Shown piece after piece: positions 38,923 to 49,093 of a stretch of DNA of 64,000 nt; the stretch's first letter is position 1, and every line of letters starts with the position of its first letter. Origin of the DNA: Granulicella sp. (GTDB taxonomy: Bacteria > Acidobacteriota > Terriglobia > Terriglobales > Acidobacteriaceae); contig JANXYX010000039.1 in the NCBI GenBank assembly GCA_025408425.1, forward strand, positions 1-64,000. The letters are read 5' to 3'. The position numbers were made by a program, and so were the translations under genes. The notes under the pieces were generated by a model. It saw only the letters and a list, made by a program, of their open reading frames with translations. It was not told the origin of the DNA and did not search any database.

Positions 38923-38926
38923 CTCT

Positions 38927-40735
38927 TTACTTTCCTTGAAGCACAGCATCACGCTGTGCGGGCTTCGCTGCAACCTGGTTGAATAACTCCGTCATAAATC
39001 GTGTGCGCGTCTCAGTACGAGAGATCTTGCCCGCAGTACTCTTCACAATCCATCGCTCCGGTACCACCGCTACCTGCCTTGGAGCCACGCCAATACTCGT
39101 CAGCACCGTCTGGTAGATCTGCCGTTCCGTCGCGCGTTTGCGCGCTGGGTCAAACTCGCCCCGCAACTCGGCAATCACGATTACGCTCTCCGTCGCATGC
39201 TGTTCATTCACCACTCCAAACGCCACAACACGTCCCGGATAGACTCCCTCTACCGTACCCGCAGCAAGCTCCACATCTTCCGGAAAGATGTTCTGGCCCG
39301 CAACTATAATCACATCTTTATAGCGACCAATGACGAACAATTCATCGCCGTCCATAAACCCATAGTCGCCGGTGTTGTACCAGCCATCTTGAAACGCCGA
39401 GGTGCGCAATCCGCCGCTTCCCCAGTAGCCATTGAACAGCGACGGGGTCAGCAGATGAATCTCTCCCGGCGTACGTTCCGCACAAGCAGCGCCCGTCTTC
39501 GGATCGACGATGCGAAGCTGCATCCCTCGCAGCGGTCGGCCACTCCCGACGTAAACCTCATCCGTAAGATCGAACTGCCGCCCTTCACCACCTGCTGTCG
39601 TATCCTGCGATCCCGAGGCTCGCAACGCGGTGCGTGAGTACACCGGCACCTTCTCCCCTAGCTTCGTCTGCGTCACCGCAAACACATTCTCCGCCATCGC
39701 ATAGCAGGCCTGCAGCGCCTCCGGTACCACTCCCCACGCACCGTAGCGATCCGCAAATACATCCATCGACTTGCTCCGCACCGGCTCCGAACAGTTGATC
39801 CACCCGCGCATCGACCCCAGCAACCGTGGTTCCCCAACTCGCTCAAATTGAGCAGCCAGATAGCTGAACGCAAAATTTGGCAACCACGTAAACGTCCCTT
39901 GGTAGCGCTCGATATATTCAAACAACACTCCCGGATTCAGCAGCCAGTCACTTGCTGCAAAGTGCAGCGAACTCGCGCCACTCCACAGCGGCAGCCACAG
40001 GCACGCAATCAGACCCATGTCGTGGTACATCGGCAGCCACGACACCACTGAGTCCTGCGTCGTAAATGCCAGCGTCTCCGTTAGCCGCTCCAGTTGCGCC
40101 TCAAGAATCTCCGCGGTAATCACCACGGCCTTCTGCGCGCCAGTCGTCCCACCTGAGAACTGCAGAAACAGAGCACCGGCCTCCGCTGGCAATGGCATAG
40201 CTTCGCTCACCATCCGCTCGCCATCGTCGAGGTTCACCTTGCTCGAAAAAACCTCTTCCCACTTCTCAGCGCCAGCAACAGTGCAGGCCTCGACAGGAAA
40301 GGGAAGCGTATGGCTCAGATTCTGCGTCAGTGCCGGAATCGTAATTAATCGTTCTGCCGGAAGATTGCGCAACTGGTGCAGCAGATTACGCTGGTACTTC
40401 TCCGCATCCACACGGCTCGTCGGCCACGCTAGAATCGCCGGAACATATCCTTGCAGTACCAATCCAATATGTAACAGAAACAGTTCGGCAGAATGCGGCA
40501 GTAGCAGCAGCACTACACTTCCAGTAACCGCGCCCTCGGCATGGGTCGCAGCCAGCGCTCGACTCTGCTCCAGAATCTGTTGTCCCGTCAGCTCCACCAC
40601 CGTCGCATGGGCGTCTACAATTCGTAGCAGTACCTGCTCCGGCGACTGCAGCAGATTCTCTTCAAGTTGTCTCCGAAAACTCTGGGCGTCCATCTTCTTT
40701 CCTGTCCCCTCTTGCGGCCGAGCGCCTTCCATCAA
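38927..40735 (-). CDS. Fatty acyl-AMP ligase-like AMP-dependent synthetase
   Basis: LFLQFSGGTTGAQKAVVITAEIL, SWLPMYHDMGLIACLWLPLWSG, YNTGDYGFMDGDELFVIGRYKDVIIVAGQNIFPEDVE, KSTAGKISRTETR. Confidence 0.92.
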   Translation of the reverse strand: MMEGARPQEGTGKKMDAQSFRRQLEENLLQSPEQVLLRIVDAHATVVELTGQQILEQSRALAATHAEGAVTGSVVLLLLPHSAELFLLHIGLVLQGYVPAILAWPTSRVDAEKYQRNLLHQLRNLPAERLITIPALTQNLSHTLPFPVEACTVAGAEKWEEVFSSKVNLDDGERMVSEAMPLPAEAGALFLQFSGGTTGAQKAVVITAEILEAQLERLTETLAFTTQDSVVSWLPMYHDMGLIACLWLPLWSGASSLHFAASDWLLNPGVLFEYIERYQGTFTWLPNFAFSYLAAQFERVGEPRLLGSMRGWINCSEPVRSKSMDVFADRYGAWGVVPEALQACYAMAENVFAVTQTKLGEKVPVYSRTALRASGSQDTTAGGEGRQFDLTDEVYVGSGRPLRGMQLRIVDPKTGAACAERTPGEIHLLTPSLFNGYWGSGGLRTSAFQDGWYNTGDYGFMDGDELFVIGRYKDVIIVAGQNIFPEDVELAAGTVEGVYPGRVVAFGVVNEQHATESVIVIAELRGEFDPARKRATERQIYQTVLTSIGVAPRQVAVVPERWIVKSTAGKISRTETRTRFMTELFNQVAAKPAQRDAVLQGK

Positions 40736-41916
40736 GCCCGCCCCCGTTTCGCTTCAAGATGTAGCGGGCTCTCCGTCTTGCGACCAGGTACCGACCATAT
40801 CTTCCACAGTGGACCAGCCGTGAATAAAAACTTATAAAGCCCCGCCACCGCCGCCACATTCAGTACCAGCAACGCACCAGCCGGCGCAGCAATCTTATGC
40901 AGTACGGGAATCCGTACCCGCAGTCCCACCGCCGCCGTAAACCAAAGTGCCCATTGCAGCAATGCCACTAATCTCCAACCATGCGAGTCCACGCCCAGCC
41001 AGGTTGAGCTCAGTAGCGATAGCGCGAAAAGGTAAGGCACTACCAGCCGTAGAAGCTTATGCGAGACAAGTTGAAATAAAACCCTGTTCTGCCCACTGAG
41101 AACCCACGGCGCCAGAGATACCAGTTGATAATTTCCTGCCAGAGTTCGCACCTTGCGCTGAAACTCTCCCGTCATCTTCTCCGGCCACGTGTCCATCACG
41201 AAGGCCGCGCGGTCCAGAACACTCCGATAGCCCTGTCGCACAATCGCCAGCGGCTGAAACATATCGTCAAGAATGATGCCCGCCGGATACTGCGTTACCA
41301 GTTCCCGTCTCGCCGCATAGAAACCGCCATACACGCCTACCGGCGAATCCCAGGCAGCCTCGCAGTTTCGTATCCACTGCTCATATCGCCAGTACACACC
41401 ACTCACCGCCGAAGCGGCAGCATCATGGCCTGCGCTATTCAGCACCAGTTCCCCCGCAACGCAACCAACAGACGGATCCGCAAAGTTGCTCAGCAACTGA
41501 GCAATCGCTCCCTCAGCAATCTTCGGGCGGATGTCCACAAACAGCAGTATCTCCCCAGTGGCAACAGCAATTCCATGATTCAACGCCGTCGCCTTGCCGC
41601 CTTGATCTTCCAGGACAATTGTCTTGAAGCGAGGCTCACTCACCTCGCCAAGAATCTCCGCTGTCCCATCGCTCGAGCCATCAGAAACGATAATGATCTC
41701 GCGCACGTAGCGTGGATCCAGTGACGCAAGATGCTCTATCTGGCCACGCAGCAATCGCGCACCATTGTGCACCGCCATCACGACGCTAACTGTCCTCTCC
41801 ACAGGAGCACTTTGCCACGGCCGTGGCCGTAGCCTCGCCAGAAGATACATGATGATTGGATAACCCACATAGGTATACGCAATCACCGCCAGGGATAACC
41901 AGAAGGCAATCTTCAT
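40732..41916 (-). CDS. Glycosyltransferase family 2 (membrane)
   Basis: VSVVMAVHNGARLLRGQIEHLASLDPRYVREIIIVSDGSSDGTAEIL; C-terminal TM helices. Start moved to MKIAFWLSLAVIAYTY. Confidence 0.9.
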   Translation of the reverse strand: MKIAFWLSLAVIAYTYVGYPIIMYLLARLRPRPWQSAPVERTVSVVMAVHNGARLLRGQIEHLASLDPRYVREIIIVSDGSSDGTAEILGEVSEPRFKTIVLEDQGGKATALNHGIAVATGEILLFVDIRPKIAEGAIAQLLSNFADPSVGCVAGELVLNSAGHDAAASAVSGVYWRYEQWIRNCEAAWDSPVGVYGGFYAARRELVTQYPAGIILDDMFQPLAIVRQGYRSVLDRAAFVMDTWPEKMTGEFQRKVRTLAGNYQLVSLAPWVLSGQNRVLFQLVSHKLLRLVVPYLFALSLLSSTWLGVDSHGWRLVALLQWALWFTAAVGLRVRIPVLHKIAAPAGALLVLNVAAVAGLYKFLFTAGPLWKIWSVPGRKTESPLHLEAKRGRA

Positions 41917-43289
41917 TGCGATCCCTGCCGCCGGATGATCGTCTTGACCGTCTCGAACATGATCAGCAGATCGAGGCCAAGCGTCATGTGTTTGATGTAG
42001 TAAAGGTCGAACTCCAGCTTCTCGCGGGCCTCGGCCAGTGTCGAGCCATAGCCAAACCGAACCTGGGCCCATCCCGTAAGGCCCGGACGAATCATGTGCC
42101 GCAGCTCGAAGTAAGGAATCTTCTCCGCCAGCATCGGTACAAACTCAGGTCGCTCCGGACGCGGCCCCACAAAGCCCATATCGCCACACAGCACGTTCCA
42201 CAGCTGAGGAACCTCATCCAGCCGCGTCTTGCGCATGAACATTCCGATCTTGGTCACACGCGGATCATCTTTCGTCGCCCACTTTGCGCCCGCAGCCTCG
42301 GCATCTGTCCTCATCGTGCGAAATTTATGCACCGAGAAAGGGCGTCCGCCCATACCCACACGTGTCTGGTGAAAGAAGATAGGTCCCGGCGATGACAGTC
42401 GCACCAGCAGCACAACAAGGGGAAAAAATGGCATGAACAACAGCAGGCCGATCGCCGCAGTCAACGTTGAAACCATGCGCCGCGAGATCTGCTGCGACGA
42501 CTTGATCCGGAATCCCTCGCTGTAAATAAGGCTGCTCGGATGCAGGCTGTCGAGGTAAAGCTTACCCGTCAGCCGCTCCAGAAGCGTCGACGCTTCTTCA
42601 ATCACAATCCCGTTAAACCGCAGCTTCAGCAGCTCTCGAACCGGCAGCCCGCCACGACGATCTTCCAGTGCAACAATCACCCGATCCACTGGCGGATGCG
42701 GTATCAGGAAGCTCTCCAGCGCCGCCGTAAATGTTTCTCTTTGGTCCGTCTTGTCGAACGAGATACCATCCCAGCCAATCACTTCCATCCCGGCGTCCTT
42801 CCGGGACCGAAGTGTGTCCACCACCGTCTGAGCGCGCTCACCTGCCCCCAGAACGTACACTCGCTCTCGGAACATCTTTTGCCCGATCAGCCACTCATAC
42901 GCGCTTCTCCAAACCACCAGCGCACACGTCAGGAATGCCAGGCCCAGTACCAGAACGTAGCGCGAGATCCCGGCCTCTGGAAACAGATAGGTGATCCCTG
43001 ACAGCAGAAATGACAGAAACCCTAGTACCAGCAGCAGCCGGAAGTAGATCTCCCAGCGCGCAGAGATTCGTTGCGGTTCGTACAGATCGAAATAATAAGA
43101 ACTAAGCAGCGTCAGGATCGTGAGCGCGAGGATCTTCAGCGCCCCATACTCATAGTTCAGTACAAGGTAGGTATCGGGCCCGACCAAAAGCAGCGTCGCC
43201 AGCAGAAACGAACCGCTGACGATCAGCGCCTCGCACAGCAGCAAAACTATGGTGCGTGTTGGGTAATAAACATTGAACAGCCGTATCAT
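41913..43289 (-). CDS. Exopolysaccharide polyprenyl-phosphate sugar-1-phosphate transferase
   Basis: VVLLVRLSSPGPIFFHQTRVGMGGRPFSVHKFRTMRTDAE, KTRLDEVPQLWNVLCGDMGFVGPRPERPEFV. Confidence 0.93.
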   Translation of the reverse strand: MIRLFNVYYPTRTIVLLLCEALIVSGSFLLATLLLVGPDTYLVLNYEYGALKILALTILTLLSSYYFDLYEPQRISARWEIYFRLLLVLGFLSFLLSGITYLFPEAGISRYVLVLGLAFLTCALVVWRSAYEWLIGQKMFRERVYVLGAGERAQTVVDTLRSRKDAGMEVIGWDGISFDKTDQRETFTAALESFLIPHPPVDRVIVALEDRRGGLPVRELLKLRFNGIVIEEASTLLERLTGKLYLDSLHPSSLIYSEGFRIKSSQQISRRMVSTLTAAIGLLLFMPFFPLVVLLVRLSSPGPIFFHQTRVGMGGRPFSVHKFRTMRTDAEAAGAKWATKDDPRVTKIGMFMRKTRLDEVPQLWNVLCGDMGFVGPRPERPEFVPMLAEKIPYFELRHMIRPGLTGWAQVRFGYGSTLAEAREKLEFDLYYIKHMTLGLDLLIMFETVKTIIRRQGSQ

Positions 43290-43315
43290 TGTGTCGCGCG
43301 CCCCATCTCTTTCGC

Positions 43316-44272
43316 CTACTCGTTTTCTACGTCGTATCCGTAGTAGGTGCCGACATGCGGTTGATGCTCGACAGCGTTCAGCACAAATCCCAAAATATTT
43401 GAAGCCTTCAGTTCACTCTGCGCTCGCTGAGCAACCTGATACTTTGTTTCGCCTCCGCGCGCAACCAGCAGCACGCCGTCGCACGACCGCGCCAGGTTGA
43501 CAGCATCCGAAACCGGAATAACCGGAGAAGAATCCACAATGATCCAGTCGAAGTACGGAGAAGCGTCTCGAATCAATTCGCCAAACCGAGGATTGCCAGA
43601 GAGATCCGCAGCTTTATCGCCGCCGTTTCCGCCCGCGATGAACGTAAGATTCGGCAGCACTGTATGACGCATCTTGTCCATGTCCTTGGTCTCTTCTGCG
43701 CGCTGCATCACTTCGACCATGTTCGCTTTTCCGCCCAGATACTCTGCTAGTCCCGGATGCGAATCGCATCCCAGCAACTGGTGCAGCGTATAGCGCCGCA
43801 TATCTCCATCGATCAGCAGCACCTTGCTGTTCTTATGGCGTGCCAGGCTGATCGCCAGATTGGTCGCAATGAAGCTCTTTCCCTCTTGCGGCAACCCGCT
43901 GCTCACCAGAATCGACTTCAGCGGACTGATGTCGCGCAACTCGTGAATCCGCGACCGCAGGCTGCGGAACTGTTCCACCGCCGCACCCCGCTCCATCAGC
44001 GCTGGCAGTTGTTGGTACGAAGGCGTCCACGCTCGCCGAGGAATACCGTTCAGATCCAGCGGTCCCGCACTCCGGCGAGGTGCCGCCGCGACAACAGGTT
44101 CGCGCCGGGTTTCTGGCTCAATGGGTAGCGCCACAGGTGCTTCGTACTCTGCAACTGCCGCCTGCGCCGTGGACGGAACGGGAATATGCGATTCCGGTGC
44201 ATCGGAACGCTCACTCCGGTCCAGCTTCCTGTCCAACTCTGCTTTCTGTAAAGCTTCGTAAATTCGGCTCAT
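43316..44272 (-). CDS. CpsD/CapB-type tyrosine autokinase (XrtA-associated type)
   Basis: KSILVSSGLPQEGKSFIATNLAISLARHKNSKVLLIDGDMRRYTLHQLLG, FDWIIVDSSPVIPVSDAVNLA; Tyr-containing C-terminus. Confidence 0.9.
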   Translation of the reverse strand: MSRIYEALQKAELDRKLDRSERSDAPESHIPVPSTAQAAVAEYEAPVALPIEPETRREPVVAAAPRRSAGPLDLNGIPRRAWTPSYQQLPALMERGAAVEQFRSLRSRIHELRDISPLKSILVSSGLPQEGKSFIATNLAISLARHKNSKVLLIDGDMRRYTLHQLLGCDSHPGLAEYLGGKANMVEVMQRAEETKDMDKMRHTVLPNLTFIAGGNGGDKAADLSGNPRFGELIRDASPYFDWIIVDSSPVIPVSDAVNLARSCDGVLLVARGGETKYQVAQRAQSELKASNILGFVLNAVEHQPHVGTYYGYDVENE

Positions 44273-45198
44273 CTATCTTGCCTTCCGTTGGGTTCGCCAT
44301 TGAAAGCCGGCATGAGGTTGGATGAATCACCCGCTGCATTTCGCGATGATGGTCCGCCGCTCATTGCGGCAGAGGAGATAAGGAATGGCTGCGTCTCCAG
44401 TTCAAGTTCCGCAGCGACGCCTTCTACAATCGCGACCGTTACCTGCTCGATCTGTTCCACGTACGCGACTATTAATGAGTGCTCGCACAAAAGATTGATG
44501 ATGCGCGGTATCCCGCGGCTGTAGCGGTGAATCAACTCCAGCGTCTCCGCCGGAAAGATCGGCCACGTCGCTCCCGCGATGCGCAACCGCTCACCCACAT
44601 AGGCAAACGTCTGCGTCTCGGTCAGTGCTTGCGTCCTGCACCACAGTGCTACGCGCTGCCGGAGCTGTCGCACACTTGGATGCCGGAGCTTCTCTTCCAA
44701 CTCCGGCTGTCCTGAAAGCACAATCTGCAGCAGTTTCTCTGAAGAAGTCTCCAGGTTTGTCAGCAGCCGAATCTCTTCCAGTAGATCCCAGGAGAGGTTC
44801 TGTGCTTCGTCCACAACCACCACGCACGTCTCTTCCATCCGAAACCGCTCGATCAACCAGCGGTTCAGCTGTATCAGCATCCCCGACTTTGTCCGCGTCG
44901 TCGGAGCGATGCCAAAGTCCGTCAGCACAAACTCCAGAAAGTCCAGCACATCCAGCCGCGGATTGAAGACGAACGACGTCGATACCCGTCGTGTGCTGAA
45001 GGAGCTTAGCGCCCTTCGCAGCAGCGTCGTCTTTCCCGTCCCTACCTCCCCAGTCAGAACCGTAAAGCCCTTGCGTGCGGAGATGCCATACTCCAGGCAC
45101 GCTAGAGCCTCCCGAGTATGCGGCATCATATAGAGAAACCGCGGGTCCGGGCTCGTTCCGAACGGACTGCTTTGTAGTTTGAAGAACGCTTTATACAT
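44269..45198 (-). CDS. XrtA-type AAA ATPase (ExeA-like)
   Basis: MYKAFFKLQSSPFGTSPDPRFLYMMPHTREALACLEYGISARKGFTVLTGEVGTGKTTLLR, VVVVDEAQNLSWDLLEEIRLLTNLET. Confidence 0.93.
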   Translation of the reverse strand: MYKAFFKLQSSPFGTSPDPRFLYMMPHTREALACLEYGISARKGFTVLTGEVGTGKTTLLRRALSSFSTRRVSTSFVFNPRLDVLDFLEFVLTDFGIAPTTRTKSGMLIQLNRWLIERFRMEETCVVVVDEAQNLSWDLLEEIRLLTNLETSSEKLLQIVLSGQPELEEKLRHPSVRQLRQRVALWCRTQALTETQTFAYVGERLRIAGATWPIFPAETLELIHRYSRGIPRIINLLCEHSLIVAYVEQIEQVTVAIVEGVAAELELETQPFLISSAAMSGGPSSRNAAGDSSNLMPAFNGEPNGRQDR

Positions 45199-45200
45199 CG

Positions 45201-46736
45201 TTATCCGCCCATGTTGACCAACGGCTTACCTGCCTCCGCTGCCCTTTCTTTGCGTCCGCCTATATCAAATCCTTGCTGTGTCGTCTGGTGTTCAATCCCG
45301 GAAGTCATTGAGATGACGGCCAGGGTTGGCAGCTTCGTGAAGGCCCAGATATCGCGCTCGCTCCGCAAAGCCGTATCACGGTACTCAACCCAGCCCACCA
45401 TCAGCAGACCGATCAGCAGACCTGCGGACATTCCGCCCAGCGAGAATAAGCTGACCTTTGGAAACGCTGGCTTGTCGGGAAGATTTGGCTCGTCCATCAC
45501 CCGGAACTGCTCGCCTTGCTGCCGGCGCTCCAGATCGGTTGCCATCTTCGACTGGTTCATCTTCTTTAACAGATCGTCATAAAACTGCTGCGCCGTCTGG
45601 TAGTCGCGCGTTATGTTTTTGAACTCTTCCTGCACCATCGGGCTCGCGTGAATCCGCGACTGGTAATCCCCAATGCGCTGCGTAATCGCACTCTGCTCCG
45701 CTCGTTTTGACGTAATGGACTGGTCCATCGCCCGCAACTGAGCCCTCAGTTGCTGGACCGTCGCTGGCTCAGGGCGGTTTACTTTTGGTGCCGCTGTGGA
45801 GGGAGCTGCGGGAGGGGCCGCAGCCATTTGCTTCCGCAAGTCGCTGATCTTCCGCCGCACGGAAACCACGTCTGGATAGTCCGCGGTGTAGCGTGCCGTC
45901 AGGTCAGCCTCTTGGGCCAGCAGGCTATCCATCTCGCTCTGCTGTACCTGCGGTCCGGGCCTGCCCGCTTCGTTCGCTGTTGGCAACTCACGAACCTGCT
46001 GGGCCAGCAGAGCTTCCATGTAGGTCTTGTCCTGCTCCATACGGCTTAGCCCTTGCGTCGCCGCATCCAGCTGCGAGTTCAGACTTCCCAGCATGTTGAT
46101 ATTCGCAGCCTCTTCTCCCGGCAGGCGTCCCGCGTTCGCCATCTGGAAGGCCGCAAGCTTCGCATCCTGTTCATCCAGGTTCCGCTTCGCGTCGTCCAGC
46201 TGTGCTTTCAGGAAGTCTGTCGTACCTTGGGCCGAGGCTTCGCGCTCTCGCAGGTTTTCGCCCGTGAACAACGATGTAACCTCGCCGCAGGCCAACTGCG
46301 CGGTATGCGCGTCGTTCGCAGAGAATGAGATGAAGAACCCCGGCAACCCGCCAGCTCGCGCAATCTCGGAATGGATCGGCTTGATGTCAATGTCCTTCCG
46401 CACGCGGTCGATCCGCTCATCCATACCCAGATGAAGATTGCCATACAGGTTGAAGCGCTCAATGATTGGTTGCAGTCTCGAACGGCTCAGGATCTGCTCC
46501 TTCATTGAGGCCAGCCGTCCGCTCAGGTCCTGATCCACCACCGGCTTCACATACTCGTCTGGAACCTTCTGCTGTTCCACCAGTACCAACGTCTGCGACA
46601 CGTAACGCGGCGTAACCAAAAAAGTAATGCCAAATCCGACCAGTGCCAATACAGCTGCGGGCACCACGATCATCCAGCCGCGCTTTTTCAGTATCGTGGC
46701 GAAGTCTTCCGGCGTAAGTGTGCGATGACCAAGCAT
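45201..46736 (-). CDS. Wzz/GNVR-domain polysaccharide chain-length determinant
   Basis: Two terminal TM helices with long coiled coil; FRVMDEPNLPDKPAFPKVSLFSLGGMSAGLLIGL. Confidence 0.92.
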   Translation of the reverse strand: MLGHRTLTPEDFATILKKRGWMIVVPAAVLALVGFGITFLVTPRYVSQTLVLVEQQKVPDEYVKPVVDQDLSGRLASMKEQILSRSRLQPIIERFNLYGNLHLGMDERIDRVRKDIDIKPIHSEIARAGGLPGFFISFSANDAHTAQLACGEVTSLFTGENLREREASAQGTTDFLKAQLDDAKRNLDEQDAKLAAFQMANAGRLPGEEAANINMLGSLNSQLDAATQGLSRMEQDKTYMEALLAQQVRELPTANEAGRPGPQVQQSEMDSLLAQEADLTARYTADYPDVVSVRRKISDLRKQMAAAPPAAPSTAAPKVNRPEPATVQQLRAQLRAMDQSITSKRAEQSAITQRIGDYQSRIHASPMVQEEFKNITRDYQTAQQFYDDLLKKMNQSKMATDLERRQQGEQFRVMDEPNLPDKPAFPKVSLFSLGGMSAGLLIGLLMVGWVEYRDTALRSERDIWAFTKLPTLAVISMTSGIEHQTTQQGFDIGGRKERAAEAGKPLVNMGG

Positions 46737-46745
46737 TGTTACTCC

Positions 46746-48044
46746 TTAAAATTGTCCCAGGCGAACTGAACCCGGTGAAAACGTGATTCCAATTGCATAG
46801 CTCTGGCTTGTGCCTTGCAGCAGGTAAGGACCAGTCAGTGAACCGTTGATGTTCTGGTGCTGGAGGTTGAAACTCACGAACCCTGAGAAGTCACGGTTGA
46901 TTCTGCGCGTCAACTGCGCCCCGCCATAAATGCTGGTCGTCGTGCCCGTAGCTGCGAGCCCCGTAGTGCGGGTATAGGTTGCGCTCGTCGAGGCCGACCA
47001 GTCCCGCCCGATCGTCTGTTGCACCTGTCCTGAAACCGAGTCAGCCAATCCGCCAGTCTGCGTTCCAGAGCCGCCATTCACGCCGCGGTTGTACAGAAGC
47101 GTTACCTCTGTGTATCGGTGCGTGTAAGACGCGCTCGCGTTGGCCGCTAGATTCAGCCGTGCGGGTGACGAAACCGGCACGGATGTTCCGCTACCTAATG
47201 CAAATCCGGTGAACTGGCTCACCCATTGGGGGCCCATCGCCACCTGTACTGTCAGCGATCTGCTGAAAGCCCGGTTGAAGTCCACGTTGGCGCCTTTGGT
47301 CGTAAAACTCGTGCCGCCTGTAAAGCTGTATATTCCATACTGCACATTCAGGCTCACGCCGGTCCGGGCATCCAGCTTTCGATTCAGCCCCACTTGGCTG
47401 CCAATCTGATCGCTGTCATAGCCGTTCCCATCAAGAAACCGCAAAAAACCATAATTTGCTGATCCACTCAGCGAGGTGCGTCCATTCAACTGCCGTTGAA
47501 TGTCACCATTAACCGTATTGCTCAATCGCCGTCCGTAAGTCGTGATCACACCCTGCGCCGGAACCGTAGGATTTGGGATCGGCGTCGCTCCCTGGTTGCC
47601 CAGCCCCGGAATGCCAGCCAGACCCGTAGAGGGCGACTGCGGTAGGTAGCTCACCGTGTCCGAAACCCCTAGGTTCCAACGCCCAGCCACCAACCCTTGC
47701 GATGCCGTCGCGGACTGAAAAGTCTGAAGCCCCATCCCGATGTAAGTCGAATAAAGCACCCCCCCCGAATACAACAGGCTGAAAGGCGTCACCGTGCTTC
47801 GCGATAGGTATTCCACCGTACCCGAGCCACTGGTCTCCTGGTATTCGCCAAGTCCCCCCCGCTGTACTATCTCCGAAGCCGCTAGCGAGTACTGGAAGTT
47901 CCCGTCAATCGCAGGAAGGCTTGGCCCCGGATTGTAGACCGGTGCGCTCGTACTTGCTGTTGGCGTTGCCTGACCGTGCACTAGGCCGCCAAACCCGGTC
48001 AGGAACGCAAGTGTTGCCATCGATGTCTTTAGGAAAGGTGTCAT
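46746..48044 (-). CDS. EPS-associated outer-membrane beta-barrel protein
   Basis: Signal peptide; repeated beta-strand pattern ending GISFSPGSVRLGQF-like; sits between wzz- and wza-like genes. Confidence 0.75.
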   Translation of the reverse strand: MTPFLKTSMATLAFLTGFGGLVHGQATPTASTSAPVYNPGPSLPAIDGNFQYSLAASEIVQRGGLGEYQETSGSGTVEYLSRSTVTPFSLLYSGGVLYSTYIGMGLQTFQSATASQGLVAGRWNLGVSDTVSYLPQSPSTGLAGIPGLGNQGATPIPNPTVPAQGVITTYGRRLSNTVNGDIQRQLNGRTSLSGSANYGFLRFLDGNGYDSDQIGSQVGLNRKLDARTGVSLNVQYGIYSFTGGTSFTTKGANVDFNRAFSRSLTVQVAMGPQWVSQFTGFALGSGTSVPVSSPARLNLAANASASYTHRYTEVTLLYNRGVNGGSGTQTGGLADSVSGQVQQTIGRDWSASTSATYTRTTGLAATGTTTSIYGGAQLTRRINRDFSGFVSFNLQHQNINGSLTGPYLLQGTSQSYAIGITFSPGSVRLGQF

Positions 48045-48676
48045 GGAACCACAATCGTGTCGCCTGGATGCAGGGCGATCAGCTGTTTGTTGTCGCCTTT
48101 CAGCGCCTGTTTATAGTTGAACGGGATCTTCTCCTGTTTGCCCTGCTCCCCACGCAAGATATACACATGCTTGGCATTCGCGAACGCCGTCAATCCGCCC
48201 GCTGCCGAGATCGCCTGGAGTGGGGTCATCCCGGCCGTCAGTTGCAGTGGCCCGACCTTGCTTACCTCGCCAATCACGAAGATCCGCTGGCTATTTACCC
48301 CGGTCACTACTACCGAGACGCTCGGATCCTGGATGAACTTCTTCAAACGCTCAGCTACATTGTTTCCCAATTGCAGCGGTGTCAGTCCCGCAGCCGGAAC
48401 ATCTCCCACTAGTACCAGTGAGATCATGCCGTCTGGACGCACCGGAAAGGTCCCCGAAAGCGTCGGCTCTTTCCACACCGTAACCTGCAGAACATCCTCC
48501 GCACCAATTACATAGCTGGCCGAGTTGACTGTCGTGGATGCCTGCGGTTGGTTCGCGCTACTTGCCACGCTGGCCACAGACCCTCGCACTGAAGTTGTTG
48601 CAGAGGTCGCCTGCGCAATGCCGCACACAGGAATTGCAAGTACCAGTGGGACAAGCATCGCTTGTAGCCGTTTCAT
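48041..48676 (-). CDS. Polysaccharide export protein (Wza-like)
   Basis: SYVIGAEDVLQVTVWKEPTLSGTFPVRPDGMISLVLVGDVPAAGLTPLQL...ALHPGDTIVVP. Confidence 0.93.
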   Translation of the reverse strand: MKRLQAMLVPLVLAIPVCGIAQATSATTSVRGSVASVASSANQPQASTTVNSASYVIGAEDVLQVTVWKEPTLSGTFPVRPDGMISLVLVGDVPAAGLTPLQLGNNVAERLKKFIQDPSVSVVVTGVNSQRIFVIGEVSKVGPLQLTAGMTPLQAISAAGGLTAFANAKHVYILRGEQGKQEKIPFNYKQALKGDNKQLIALHPGDTIVVP

Positions 48677-48796
48677 CGAGAAAACTCCAATAATTGCCAT
48701 ACTTTTTAGAAACCCGTCCTCTATCGCGTATACCGTTCGCGGAGATGCTTGCATCATTCAAATTCGCGGGGCCCGCTCTATCCCATCAATCTCTAC

Positions 48797-48815
48797 ATGC
48801 ATTGCATGTGCCAAA
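48797..48815 (-). promoter_or_regulatory. Sigma-54 (-24/-12) promoter driving the wza-like operon
   Basis: Reverse complement TTTTGGCACATGCAATGCATG: TTGGCAC-N5-ATGC, GG-N10-GC spacing exact. Confidence 0.7.
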
Positions 48816-49093
48816 ACCGATCCGAAATGAGGATAAGTGAAAATATTTACAGAAAGTCTGCAACTTACGTACAGGTGGAACCTGATGTAGCATCCGAGAG
48901 TCAGGTATTTCCGGTGTCTCTTACGGCTTCCGAGATTAGGATGTCTATCAGGCGCCTCCTTCTAGTGTGCAGATTAGCAGCATGAAGGGAAATTATTTTC
49001 CCTTTTCTAGACTCTCAACTACCACTTTGGTAGACCTTGGCCTGCAATTGTGACAAATGGGCCCAGTTCTTCCCGCGGTATAGCGTTCAGACG

